Positions 36,019 through 43,109 of a stretch of DNA of 64,000 nucleotides are shown here, in pieces; the first letter of the stretch is position 1; each line of letters begins with the position of its first letter. The position numbers were made by a program, and so were the translations under genes. The stretch comes from an uncultured Candidatus Melainabacteria bacterium (lineage in GTDB: Bacteria > Cyanobacteriota > Vampirovibrionia > Gastranaerophilales > Gastranaerophilaceae): assembly GCA_934754655.1 (NCBI GenBank), contig CAKVIC010000008.1, positions 28,057 through 92,056 on the forward strand, given 5' to 3'. The notes beneath the pieces were generated by a model that searched no databases, was not told the origin of the DNA, and saw only the letters and a program-made list of their open reading frames with translations.

Positions 36019-36291
36019 TATTTAACCGCAAGAGCATTAACAAGAACTTCAAAACTAGGTGTTTTAGCGCTTGGCGCAGTTGAAGGTATTGATGTTTTAT
36101 CAGATGTCGCAAATGGTGAAAATATTTTTGAAGCAACTGCAAAATCTGCAACAAATCTTTTAGGTTCAATTACATTATCAGGTTACGGTGGAGCTATTGG
36201 TTCTAAAATGTTTGGTATTACAGGCTCTATGTTAGGTACAGGTATTGGAAATCTCGCTAATAACAAACTTAATAATATGTTATTTAGTTAA
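36019..36291 (+). pseudogene. Startless glycine-rich frame, cassette copy 2
   Basis: 90 codons, exactly the same length as copy 1 and without indels. The frame again lacks a start codon, and the ATG at 36015 with AGGAAA upstream is again one base out of frame. Residues are nearly the same (GVLALGAVEGIDVLSDV, GSKMFGITGSMLGTGIGN). Since both copies share the same frame problem, it predates the duplication or is functional. The stop overlaps that of the convergent gene through TTAA. Confidence 0.5.
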
Positions 36292-36614
36292 TATTTATAG
36301 TTTTTTATAAAATTATATGTTGATTCAAAAGCTTTTAAACTTCCTTTATTTACAAATTTACGCACTGCATTCATTGTATCTAATGCATCTTGTATTGATA
36401 TATCTTTCCATATTACATAATCAGTTATTCGTTCTACCCACCATGAAGTCATGCATCCATAATCTTTAGACATTTTTTTAGCCATATCATAAAACTCTTG
36501 ATTGACTTTTTTGAACGCTAGTTGGTTGTTAGAAATGCTAGTATGCTCGCTGACGTTGCGTTTTGCGCTATACATGTTTTGATTTTTTATTGCAGGATTA
36601 AATCCAATTTTCAT
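36288..36614 (-). CDS. Hypothetical protein, cassette copy 2
   Basis: 108 residues, paralogue of the 35433-35759 gene. The ATG at 36614 is preceded by AAGGGGTG. N-terminal third identical to copy 1; changes cluster in the C-terminal two thirds (for example NKGSLK for DHDSNK). The pattern of a constant N-terminus and variable C-terminus could come from gene conversion or diversifying selection. Function unknown. Confidence 0.75.
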   Translation of the reverse strand: MKIGFNPAIKNQNMYSAKRNVSEHTSISNNQLAFKKVNQEFYDMAKKMSKDYGCMTSWWVERITDYVIWKDISIQDALDTMNAVRKFVNKGSLKAFESTYNFIKNYKY

Positions 36615-36999
36615 TAATACACCCCTTGTTTGTTTTTTGACATAAGAATTATATCATAAAAAGGTTAAAATAAATAACCTGCTTGCTTAGCGCAAAGTTC
36701 AGCATGACAAAACTCAATTGGCTCAATATTAAATATCAATAAGATTCTAAAACTATTTCAACATCTTAGGTTTTCATTTTTTTATAACTAAACAAAAAAA
36801 ACTGACTTTTTCTTAGCACAAGTCAGTTTATACTTTTTGCTTTTCCAATAATTTTGGGAGGAGATTTTGGATAGTTGATACATGAATTTTACTACAAATT
36901 CCAAAATCATGAACAAAATTACTAAAAAAATTTTACAAAACTTTACACCAAGCAATATGCTTGGCACAAATTAAAAATCCTCAATCTCAAAACTCTTTT
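36615..36999. other. Intergenic region after the cassettes
   Basis: 385 bp. Holds the end of cassette copy 2, a minus-strand terminator (36799-36829) and a short hairpin CCAAGC-AATAT-GCTTGG (36948-36964). I see no gene that I can support. Confidence 0.6.
36799..36829 (-). terminator. Intrinsic terminator, minus strand
   Basis: AAACTGACTT (36799-36808) pairs with AAGTCAGTTT (36820-36829). On the minus strand the stem is followed by eight or more U. It probably ends the transcript of the ribbon-helix-helix gene, about 170 bp upstream on that strand. Confidence 0.8.
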
Positions 37000-37188
37000 C
37001 TAGCTTAGTAATTCAGATAGCAATGTTGCATTTTCACTAGCTTTTACATTATTAGAAATTTTATTACGTTTTATGTATGCGCGCAACGCTTCACGAATTA
37101 ATTCACTTCTTGTTCTTTGTTCTGACGACGCGATATCATCAACCCTACTCAAAAAATCATTCGACATTGAAATTAATACTCTGGCCAT
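37000..37188 (-). CDS. Ribbon-helix-helix (CopG/Arc-type) DNA-binding protein
   Basis: 62 residues: MARVLISMSNDFLSRVDDIASSEQ and RTRSELIREALRAYIKR match the RHH fold, with the N-terminal strand expected to contact DNA. These proteins are often antitoxins or small repressors. No toxin-like gene is adjacent, so it is an orphan. A strong AAGGAGG precedes the ATG. A terminator lies downstream. Confidence 0.85.
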   Translation of the reverse strand: MARVLISMSNDFLSRVDDIASSEQRTRSELIREALRAYIKRNKISNNVKASENATLLSELLS

Positions 37189-37292
37189 GTGCCCTCCTTA
37201 ACAATCTCTATTGTATCATATAATTTGATTATTTCAAGAGTATATCACTGATATATTTACATATCTTTAAAACTTCAAGCACAGTGCAACTT

Positions 37293-37322
37293 TTGACGTT
37301 TACATTATTCAAATTTTATAAA
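37293..37322 (+). promoter_or_regulatory. Predicted promoter of the small RNA
   Basis: TTGACG (37293-37298), an 18-bp spacer and TATAAA (37317-37322). Expected start about 37329. No open reading frame of useful length follows before the terminator. Confidence 0.6.
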
Positions 37323-37328
37323 ATAAAT

Positions 37329-37452
37329 CATTAAAATGAATGATTTTATTTATAAATCATACTGCTAATATATATCTATACTCCTTAAAAAACGACGATA
37401 CACATATCCCTAATCAACAGCTATGCACGAGATTCGTTCATAGCTTTTTTTT
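37329..37452 (+). ncRNA. Candidate small RNA, about 120 nt
   Basis: Bounded by the promoter at 37293-37322 and the terminator at 37419-37452. A first hairpin AATCATT-AAAATG-AATGATT (37326-37345) overlaps the predicted 5' end. The downstream kinase has its own promoter after the terminator, so this is probably not simply its leader; a leader attenuator remains possible. No match to a known RNA family can be claimed. Confidence 0.5.
37419..37452 (+). terminator. Strong intrinsic terminator
   Basis: AGCTATGCACGA (37419-37430) pairs with TCGTTCATAGCT (37434-37445) with one mismatch, followed by eight T (37445-37452). It has no protein gene upstream on its strand within 2 kb except the startless cassette frames. 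Confidence 0.88.
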
Positions 37453-37472
37453 ATATACATATTAAAAATTAT

Positions 37473-37501
37473 TTGTAAGATTTCTAAATTCCTGTTATTA
37501 T
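37473..37501 (+). promoter_or_regulatory. Predicted promoter of the histidine kinase gene
   Basis: TTGTAA (37473-37478), a 17-bp spacer and TATTAT (37496-37501). It lies just after the small RNA terminator and 26 bp before the kinase ATG. Confidence 0.6.
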
Positions 37502-37527
37502 AAACTAATAAGGGAAGAGGCATTAAA

Positions 37528-38787
37528 ATGACGACATCAAAACAAGAAAAATTTTTAAATTTATTGCCTGATTTGTACGAAATTAATTTAAATTCAAAAA
37601 ATCAAAGTGATACCATTTTTGAAAAATTCAAACAGTTTATTGATTTTGACGAAGGATTTATTTATTTTCTAAATGCTGATAGTTTACAATTAAAATATTC
37701 TTACAAAAATCATGCCAATTATAAAGTTGAAGATAAATTCTACTTCCAAGAAGATTTTAAAAGTTTTCTTTTTACCAAAGAAGCCGTTATTTTAGATAAA
37801 AAATCAGAATTTATCAAAATTGTTAATCTAGATGAATTAAATAAAAAATCATACATTGTTGCAAAAATTTTCATTAAATCAATCATTTTTGGCGTAGTTT
37901 TATTAGCTAAAAATGAAGCGAGTTTTTATGATTCAGCAGATTTATCAATGTTAAAAACAGCTTCTTGTATTCTTTCTTATACCTTAAAAGATGCCGAATT
38001 ATCAAATGTTTTCAAAATTCAACTTAAAGCATTAAAAGATGGCATTATTGAAAAAAATGCTGCTTATAAAACAATAAAAGAACAAAATGAAAAAATTTTA
38101 GAAGCAGATAAAATTAAAAATGAATTTTTAGCAAATATTTCACACGAACTTAGAACGCCATTAAATTCTATACTAGGTTTTGCTGATATACTTGGTGCTA
38201 AATTGTATGGCGATTTGAATTTTAAACAAGAAGAATATGTTAATGATATCAAAATCTCAGCAACTCACTTGCTAGGTATGATAAATGAAATTTTAGATAT
38301 GTCAAAAATAGAAGCGCACGCAATGAAGATTGTAAAAAGCAATTTTTGGATAACGCGTGCGATAAATGAGGTTTGTAATATTGTTTCACCTTTAGCAGAA
38401 AAAAAACATATAAAAATTACAAAAGTTTTAGCAAAGGATTTTGAAGTTTTTGCGGATTATCAAAAAATTCAACAAATTTTATACAATCTTACAAGTAATG
38501 CGATAAAGTATACACCGGAAAATGGTCAAATAGATATAACTGCAACCATAAACGAAAATAATTTTAAATTAGTAGTTCATGATAACGGAATAGGTATCGA
38601 CCCTAAATATCATGGAAAAATTTTCGCAAAATTTGTACAATTAGATAGCGCTTATACTAAAAAGGAAAGTTCAACAGGCTTGGGGCTTACTATTACAAAA
38701 GAACTCGTAGAATTGCACAATGGTAAAATTTCTTTAATAAGCGAAATTAATAATGGATCTACTTTTATAGTAGAAATACCGGTTTAA
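37528..38787 (+). CDS. Soluble sensor histidine kinase
   Basis: 419 residues with no transmembrane helix, so a cytoplasmic sensor. The N-terminal 170 residues look GAF-like. A coiled linker leads to the dimerisation domain with phosphoacceptor His206 (FLANISHELRTPLNSILGF). The ATPase domain has the N-box NLTSNAIKYTPENG, the G1 box DNGIGIDP and G2 GLGLTITKELV. AGAGG precedes the ATG. No receiver gene is adjacent; the RpaB-like and NarL-type regulators at 29-32 kb are possible partners (inference). Overlaps ispF tail to tail by 4 bp. Confidence 0.92.
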   Translation: MTTSKQEKFLNLLPDLYEINLNSKNQSDTIFEKFKQFIDFDEGFIYFLNADSLQLKYSYKNHANYKVEDKFYFQEDFKSFLFTKEAVILDKKSEFIKIVNLDELNKKSYIVAKIFIKSIIFGVVLLAKNEASFYDSADLSMLKTASCILSYTLKDAELSNVFKIQLKALKDGIIEKNAAYKTIKEQNEKILEADKIKNEFLANISHELRTPLNSILGFADILGAKLYGDLNFKQEEYVNDIKISATHLLGMINEILDMSKIEAHAMKIVKSNFWITRAINEVCNIVSPLAEKKHIKITKVLAKDFEVFADYQKIQQILYNLTSNAIKYTPENGQIDITATINENNFKLVVHDNGIGIDPKYHGKIFAKFVQLDSAYTKKESSTGLGLTITKELVELHNGKISLISEINNGSTFIVEIPV

Positions 38788-39272
38788 ATTTTATCCAATA
38801 AAACTACTGCATTTGATTCAATTGCAAGGTTTTCACCGACCGCATCGAGCTTTTCTTTAGTTTTAGCTTTAATAGAAATTTCATCTAATTCTATTTGTAG
38901 AATTTGCGCTAAAACATTTTTCATTTTAGGAATATACGGCATCATTTTAGGTGATTGCGCAATAATATTAGAATCAATGTTTGCAATTCTATAACCTTGA
39001 ACCTTTATTTTTTCATAAACGTGCTTTAACAAAATAGTACTATCAATATTTTTATACTTAGGGTCTGTATCAGGAAATAGTGTTCCAATGTCATCAAGAG
39101 CCAACGCGCCAAGCATTGCATCAATAATTGCATGAACCAAAACATCTGCGTCAGAATGACCTAAAAGTCCTTTTTCATGTGTTATTTTAATGCCACCAAT
39201 AACCAACTCACGCCCTTCTACTAATCTATGAATATCATAACCTATACCAATTCTAAAATTATTTTTTGTCAT
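38784..39272 (-). CDS. ispF: 2-C-methyl-D-erythritol 2,4-cyclodiphosphate synthase
   Basis: The MEP-pathway enzyme closing the cyclodiphosphate ring on the way to isoprenoids. Zinc ligands lie in GYDIHRL and the SDADVLVHAI block; SIKAKTKEKLDAVGENLAIES is typical near the C-terminus. I choose ATG 39272 (162 residues) because CGAGG lies upstream; the longer frame from 39308 lacks one. Confidence 0.96.
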   Translation of the reverse strand: MTKNNFRIGIGYDIHRLVEGRELVIGGIKITHEKGLLGHSDADVLVHAIIDAMLGALALDDIGTLFPDTDPKYKNIDSTILLKHVYEKIKVQGYRIANIDSNIIAQSPKMMPYIPKMKNVLAQILQIELDEISIKAKTKEKLDAVGENLAIESNAVVLLDKI

Positions 39273-39347
39273 AAAGCACCTCGTAAAAATATTATATAAC
39301 AAACTCAAAAAGCTTAGTATTATTTTAATAAAACACTAAAATTGGGG

Positions 39348-39376
39348 TTGAAACAGTATATAATATATGATATAAT
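39348..39376 (+). promoter_or_regulatory. Promoter of the glycosidase-like gene
   Basis: TTGAAA (39348-39353), a 17-bp spacer and TATAAT (39371-39376). The -35 overlaps the left arm of an inverted repeat TTGGGGTT (39342-39349) whose mate AACCCCAA is at 39410-39417, inside the leader. Confidence 0.75.
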
Positions 39377-39475
39377 GTAAGTAGAGCGAAATATATCTAG
39401 AGTGTTAATAACCCCAACCCACTCTTAAATAAAAAAGGTATCCGTTACAAGTCACTTAAATAAAGGTTAAGCGCA

Positions 39476-40708
39476 ATGGATACACTAACTCTACAAAGAC
39501 CTGCATTCGATAAAATAGCAACAAGCGTTGCGGGAATAAGTATTGCATTTTGTCTAATCATCGCTCAAACATTATTGATTTCTGCTAATGATTTTGACGT
39601 AGGTATAACAGGTGTTTCTCCAAGGTTAGATTACATTCGTGATAAACAATTAAAAGAAGAACAGTTTAATAATGAAATTAAATCAAAATATTACGGAGCA
39701 AAAATTTATGACATAGATAGCGGTATAAAACATATAAAAATGGTTCGACTTTATGGTAATCGACCAGTACGATTAAATATTGTAGAGCTTTCAACTGAAG
39801 TTAATTCAAATTTAGAATTAGAGCCGGTTATCGCCTCATCAGAAAATTTATTAGCATCAAGAACAAAAATTAAAAATATTGCGCAGCGAAATGATGCGAT
39901 TGTAGCTATAAACGGCGGATACTTCAAACCTCAAACAGGTGTTCCACTTGGAACCTTAATGATAAACGGTAAAGTTTACACCGGACCAATTTATGATAGA
40001 GTCGCCATGGGATTTTTTAATAATAGATATGAAATGGCAAGAGTTCAGCTAAGAGCAGACATAGAAACTAATATAGGAGACCTTCAAATTGACAATATTA
40101 ATCAACCAAGAATGCTTTCAACGCATAAAATTGTATATACGCCAAGTTGGGGAGAGCTTTCTCCGCCTACTCCTAAATATGGAAAACAACTGGTCGTAGA
40201 AAATAATAGAATTAAACAAATTTCGACCGAGCGTTGCAAAATTCCAGCAAATGGATATGTCATTGTAGGCCCAGCAAAAGAAATTGATAAAATTTCAAAC
40301 GCAAGAAGAATTAAATTTAATGTAAAAATGAATCCGGAATGGAAGAATGTTAATCATATTATAAGTGGTGGACCATATTTAATTAAAAATGGAAGTATTT
40401 ATATAGATACGACAGCCCAAAAATTAGCAGCTATTGGTGGAAGAAACCCACGCACAGCAATTGGATATACGTCAAATAATCACGTTATTATGTTGACGGC
40501 AGATGGACGTGAGGGCTCTTCGATTGGATTAACATTGAATGAATTAGCTAGTATAATGAAAGAACTTGGATGTATTAATGCAATGAATCTTGATGGCGGA
40601 GGTTCGACTGTTATGTATGTTAATGGTCAAGTTGTCAATAAACCTCCGATAGAGGGCGGAATTCCACTATCTCATACACTAACAGTGCACCGTAAAAATA
40701 TAAGTTAA
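39476..40708 (+). CDS. Phosphodiester glycosidase family protein (NAGPA/DUF2233)
   Basis: 410 residues. A hydrophobic segment (about 18-38) acts as signal or anchor, so the protein is exported. The catalytic-type domain (about 120-410) has AINGGYF, GVPLGTLMINGK, GGRNPRTAIGYT and the hallmark MNLDGGGSTVMYVNG. Relatives remove phosphodiester-linked sugars or act on exopolysaccharides. AAAGG lies before the ATG. It is monocistronic and has a near-consensus promoter. The natural substrate is unknown. Confidence 0.88.
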   Translation: MDTLTLQRPAFDKIATSVAGISIAFCLIIAQTLLISANDFDVGITGVSPRLDYIRDKQLKEEQFNNEIKSKYYGAKIYDIDSGIKHIKMVRLYGNRPVRLNIVELSTEVNSNLELEPVIASSENLLASRTKIKNIAQRNDAIVAINGGYFKPQTGVPLGTLMINGKVYTGPIYDRVAMGFFNNRYEMARVQLRADIETNIGDLQIDNINQPRMLSTHKIVYTPSWGELSPPTPKYGKQLVVENNRIKQISTERCKIPANGYVIVGPAKEIDKISNARRIKFNVKMNPEWKNVNHIISGGPYLIKNGSIYIDTTAQKLAAIGGRNPRTAIGYTSNNHVIMLTADGREGSSIGLTLNELASIMKELGCINAMNLDGGGSTVMYVNGQVVNKPPIEGGIPLSHTLTVHRKNIS

Positions 40709-40735
40709 AAAGAGGCGTATGCGTTTTAGCAAAAA

Positions 40736-40776
40736 TTTTTTATCGCCAAATTCGTGCTTATTATCACGATAAAAAA
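40736..40776 (+). terminator. Hairpin after the glycosidase-like gene
   Basis: TTTTTTATCG (40736-40745) and CGATAAAAAA (40767-40776) form a 10-bp A/T-rich stem 27 bp after the stop, with CTTTTTCG following. A weak terminator or the 5' edge of the LuxR regulatory region. Confidence 0.5.
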
Positions 40777-40818
40777 CTTTTTCGTGACTATTAAAAGTTT
40801 TTGATGTAGAATCAATAT

Positions 40819-41028
40819 ATGAAAGGTTCTAATAAAAGCCTTACTCTTCGCGAGTTAGAGGTGTTGCGAAAACTTCCTCTTGGTTATACAAATAAAGAAA
40901 TTGCAAAAGCTTTAAATATTACTGCACATACTGTCAAAGCTCATTTAGATAATATTTATGCTAAATCTAATGCACACGGAAAAGTTGCCGCAGTAAATTA
41001 TGGACTTAAACACGGCTTATTTGATTAA
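40819..41028 (+). CDS. Orphan LuxR-type helix-turn-helix protein
   Basis: 69 residues consisting of only the LuxR/GerE DNA-binding domain: LTLRELEVLRKLPLGYTNKEIAKALNITAHTVKAHLDNIYAKS. No receiver or ligand domain is attached. A TAGAAT (40807-40812) lies 7 nt before the ATG and no Shine-Dalgarno is visible, so the message may be leaderless. It could compete with or modulate the two full-length LuxR-type regulators of the window. Confidence 0.88.
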   Translation: MKGSNKSLTLRELEVLRKLPLGYTNKEIAKALNITAHTVKAHLDNIYAKSNAHGKVAAVNYGLKHGLFD

Positions 41029-41083
41029 CTTCTGTTATTATAATTATTTGCAAACTCAAAAGAAAGTATTTTCAAAAATATTT

Positions 41084-42571
41084 TTAAATAGTTTTAACTT
41101 CAAATGTTGGGTAATTTGTTCCTTTAGAAAATTTATAAGGAGCTGATTTTAGGCTATCCAATAAAACCATATTTATGCATAATGGAATATTGTTATTTTT
41201 TACTTCTGTTTTAGGAAGATTTTGCAAATCCTTGAATCCTTGACCACCTTCTGCAATATATGAATCAAAACAACATTTAAATTTTTTTGAAGTTTTAGGT
41301 TGTAAATTTTCATCAAGCAAAGCAACATTATCAATATAAATTTGCGTAAGAATAAATTCTTTAGAGATTGGATTATCTTTTCCTACCAATTTAACATTAC
41401 TTGAACATTGTAAAAATTTGGGGTTGCTACTACCGTATCCATAAGTTTTTATTGCATGTGAAAAAACATTTTTCAAATCATTTACAGAAAGTTCTGCAAC
41501 TTTTATTGGAGTGCAAGCATTGATTGTTTTTTTAAAGATGTAATTTGTTATATAGCTATCAGGTTTATAATAAATAGGTTTCATTAAAAATCCTGTTGAG
41601 AAAAAAGCAATATCTGAATCTGAATATAATTTCATATTGTCCGCTAAAAAACTACCTAAAGAACAAGGTTTTGAATACTTTTTATCTAAATTCAAAACAC
41701 AAGGTGCAATATTTTCTAATAACTTTGATTCTTTTTCATATTTTGATAAAAATTCTTCAAACACCGGTAACATTGCAGATTTAGAATTTAGAATTTCTTT
41801 TACATTCGTTATTTGTAATTTATTAGAAATATTTGATAAAATTACTTCATACATACTTTCACTAAAAGCTTGCGGGTAATAAATATTTCGAGCTTCATCT
41901 CTTGAGACAATATTATGGTCATGTCCGCCAATTATCATATCAATTTTGATACCATTTTGCTTACAATTATCAAAAATATCTTTACTCGTAGGCATATAAT
42001 CGTGATTAAGAACTATTGTAAAATCTGGCTTTTCATTCAATATTGCATTTTGAATATCAACTAATACATCATTTTGTTTTTTAGAAATTATACCAAATTT
42101 TTCGGTATTAATATTATTTATACAAAAACCTGTTACAAATACTTTTTTATCATCAAAAGGTAATGTTATATAAGGTTTTAACCATTCAGGGCGTTTACCG
42201 TCTTTTTGAAATATATTAGCACATACAACATGAATCATTTTTTGAGCGAATTTTTTTGCAGTTTCTATCAAATATTCAAGCCCGTTTTTATCAAAGCCAA
42301 AATCATTATTACCAAGAGTCATAACCATTTTGGTATCAGGTTTTAAGTCTTTAAATTTTAAGTAACTATCGCGCTCTAATTGTTTTGGATAAACACCTTT
42401 AAAAATATCGCCACCATTTAAAAACAAAATATTGTCATTATTTTTATTTTCATTAAAAATTTTGCTTAAAAAATTTGCGGTCTTTCGTGTTTCTTGATGA
42501 GAATCTGATATCGCATAAATTTTTATTTTTTTAGATATAAAATTTGGGTTACTTAGCGATTGTAAATTCAT
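41084..42571 (-). CDS. Metallophosphatase of the 5'-nucleotidase family
   Basis: 495 residues. Metal-binding blocks of the calcineurin-like domain: ISDSHQE, LNGGDIF, LGNNDFGFD, VLNHDY and IGGHDHN. The C-terminal part (about 280-495) matches the substrate-binding domain of 5'-nucleotidases (LGSFLADNMKLYSDSDIAFF, YIAEGGQGF). No signal peptide is visible, so it appears cytoplasmic, unlike most UshA-type enzymes. AAGGA precedes the ATG. The nucleotide substrate cannot be named. Confidence 0.88.
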   Translation of the reverse strand: MNLQSLSNPNFISKKIKIYAISDSHQETRKTANFLSKIFNENKNNDNILFLNGGDIFKGVYPKQLERDSYLKFKDLKPDTKMVMTLGNNDFGFDKNGLEYLIETAKKFAQKMIHVVCANIFQKDGKRPEWLKPYITLPFDDKKVFVTGFCINNINTEKFGIISKKQNDVLVDIQNAILNEKPDFTIVLNHDYMPTSKDIFDNCKQNGIKIDMIIGGHDHNIVSRDEARNIYYPQAFSESMYEVILSNISNKLQITNVKEILNSKSAMLPVFEEFLSKYEKESKLLENIAPCVLNLDKKYSKPCSLGSFLADNMKLYSDSDIAFFSTGFLMKPIYYKPDSYITNYIFKKTINACTPIKVAELSVNDLKNVFSHAIKTYGYGSSNPKFLQCSSNVKLVGKDNPISKEFILTQIYIDNVALLDENLQPKTSKKFKCCFDSYIAEGGQGFKDLQNLPKTEVKNNNIPLCINMVLLDSLKSAPYKFSKGTNYPTFEVKTI

Positions 42572-42619
42572 AAAATATTCCTTAAAATTTTAAAAAAGTG
42601 ACAACAAAAAGCCACAATT

Positions 42620-42654
42620 AAAAAGAGAGGTTGACAAATAAATGCCACCCTCTC
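42620..42654 (-). terminator. Intrinsic terminator of rpsO
   Basis: On the minus strand GAGAGG (42654-42649) pairs with CCTCTC (42630-42625), with an inner TGGC/GTCA helix, and five U follow. It lies 19 bp after the rpsO stop. Confidence 0.85.
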
Positions 42655-42672
42655 AAAACTACATCATTCAGA

Positions 42673-42942
42673 TTAACCTCTGATATTAAGTTCTTTAATT
42701 AAACTTCTGTATTTTTCAAGATTTTTATCTTTCAAATATGATAACAATCTTTTTCTCTTACCAACCATCATCAAAAGACCTCTTTTTGTAGCAAAGTCTT
42801 TTTTGTTAGATTTCATGTGTTCAGTAAGTTCAGAAATTTTTTGAGTAAGCATTGCAATTTGAGCTTCTGTTGAACCTGAGTCTTTTGCATTAGCACCAAA
42901 TTTTTCAATAATTTCTTGTTTGTTTTTTAAATTGATAGACAT
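42673..42942 (-). CDS. rpsO: 30S ribosomal protein S15
   Basis: 89 residues, normal length. TEAQIAMLTQKISELTEHMKSN and LLMMVGKRKRLLSYLKDKN are typical. S15 binds helix 22 of 16S rRNA and often represses its own translation. AAGGAAG precedes the ATG. Monocistronic, with a structured leader and its own terminator. pnp is not next to it. Confidence 0.97.
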   Translation of the reverse strand: MSINLKNKQEIIEKFGANAKDSGSTEAQIAMLTQKISELTEHMKSNKKDFATKRGLLMMVGKRKRLLSYLKDKNLEKYRSLIKELNIRG

Positions 42943-42963
42943 AGTTTTCTTCCTTTTTTTTGG

Positions 42964-43011
42964 CTGTTTGAGATTACAAACAGGTTGAGTGTCATATTGG
43001 CGTAAGCACTC
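42964..43011 (-). promoter_or_regulatory. Structured leader of rpsO
   Basis: Two hairpins in the rpsO 5' region: CTGTTTG-AGATTA-CAAACAG (42964-42983) and GAGTG/CACTC (42987-42991 with 43007-43011). The first ends a few bases before the AAGGAAG. S15 autoregulates through leader RNA in several phyla, so this is a candidate site. Confidence 0.45.
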
Positions 43012-43109
43012 TACAAGGTCATTTTATTACATAAAGATTATAAATCAAGAGTTTCACGATTTTTCTTTACAAATCAAGTTTACAAAAAACTATTGTTTTT
43101 TCAACAAAT

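Larger units (their letters stand above)
35907..36710. repeat. Tandem cassette, copy 2
   Basis: Second copy, offset by about 855 bp. Same order: leader (35907-36015), startless frame, convergent gene. The end keeps only the right half of the terminal hairpin (TTCAGCAT, 36698-36705). Confidence 0.85.
37189..37527. other. Intergenic region with predicted small RNA
   Basis: 339 bp without a protein gene. It holds a consensus promoter, a strong plus-strand terminator and a second promoter for the histidine kinase, which together delimit a small transcript (see 37329-37452). Confidence 0.7.

Noticed and set aside
36867..36985. Short plus-strand frame after a GGAGGAG (36856-36864)
   Set aside because: The possible ATG at 36881 is too far (about 17 nt or more) from the GGAGG and the frame is only about 30 codons, with no similarity I recognise.
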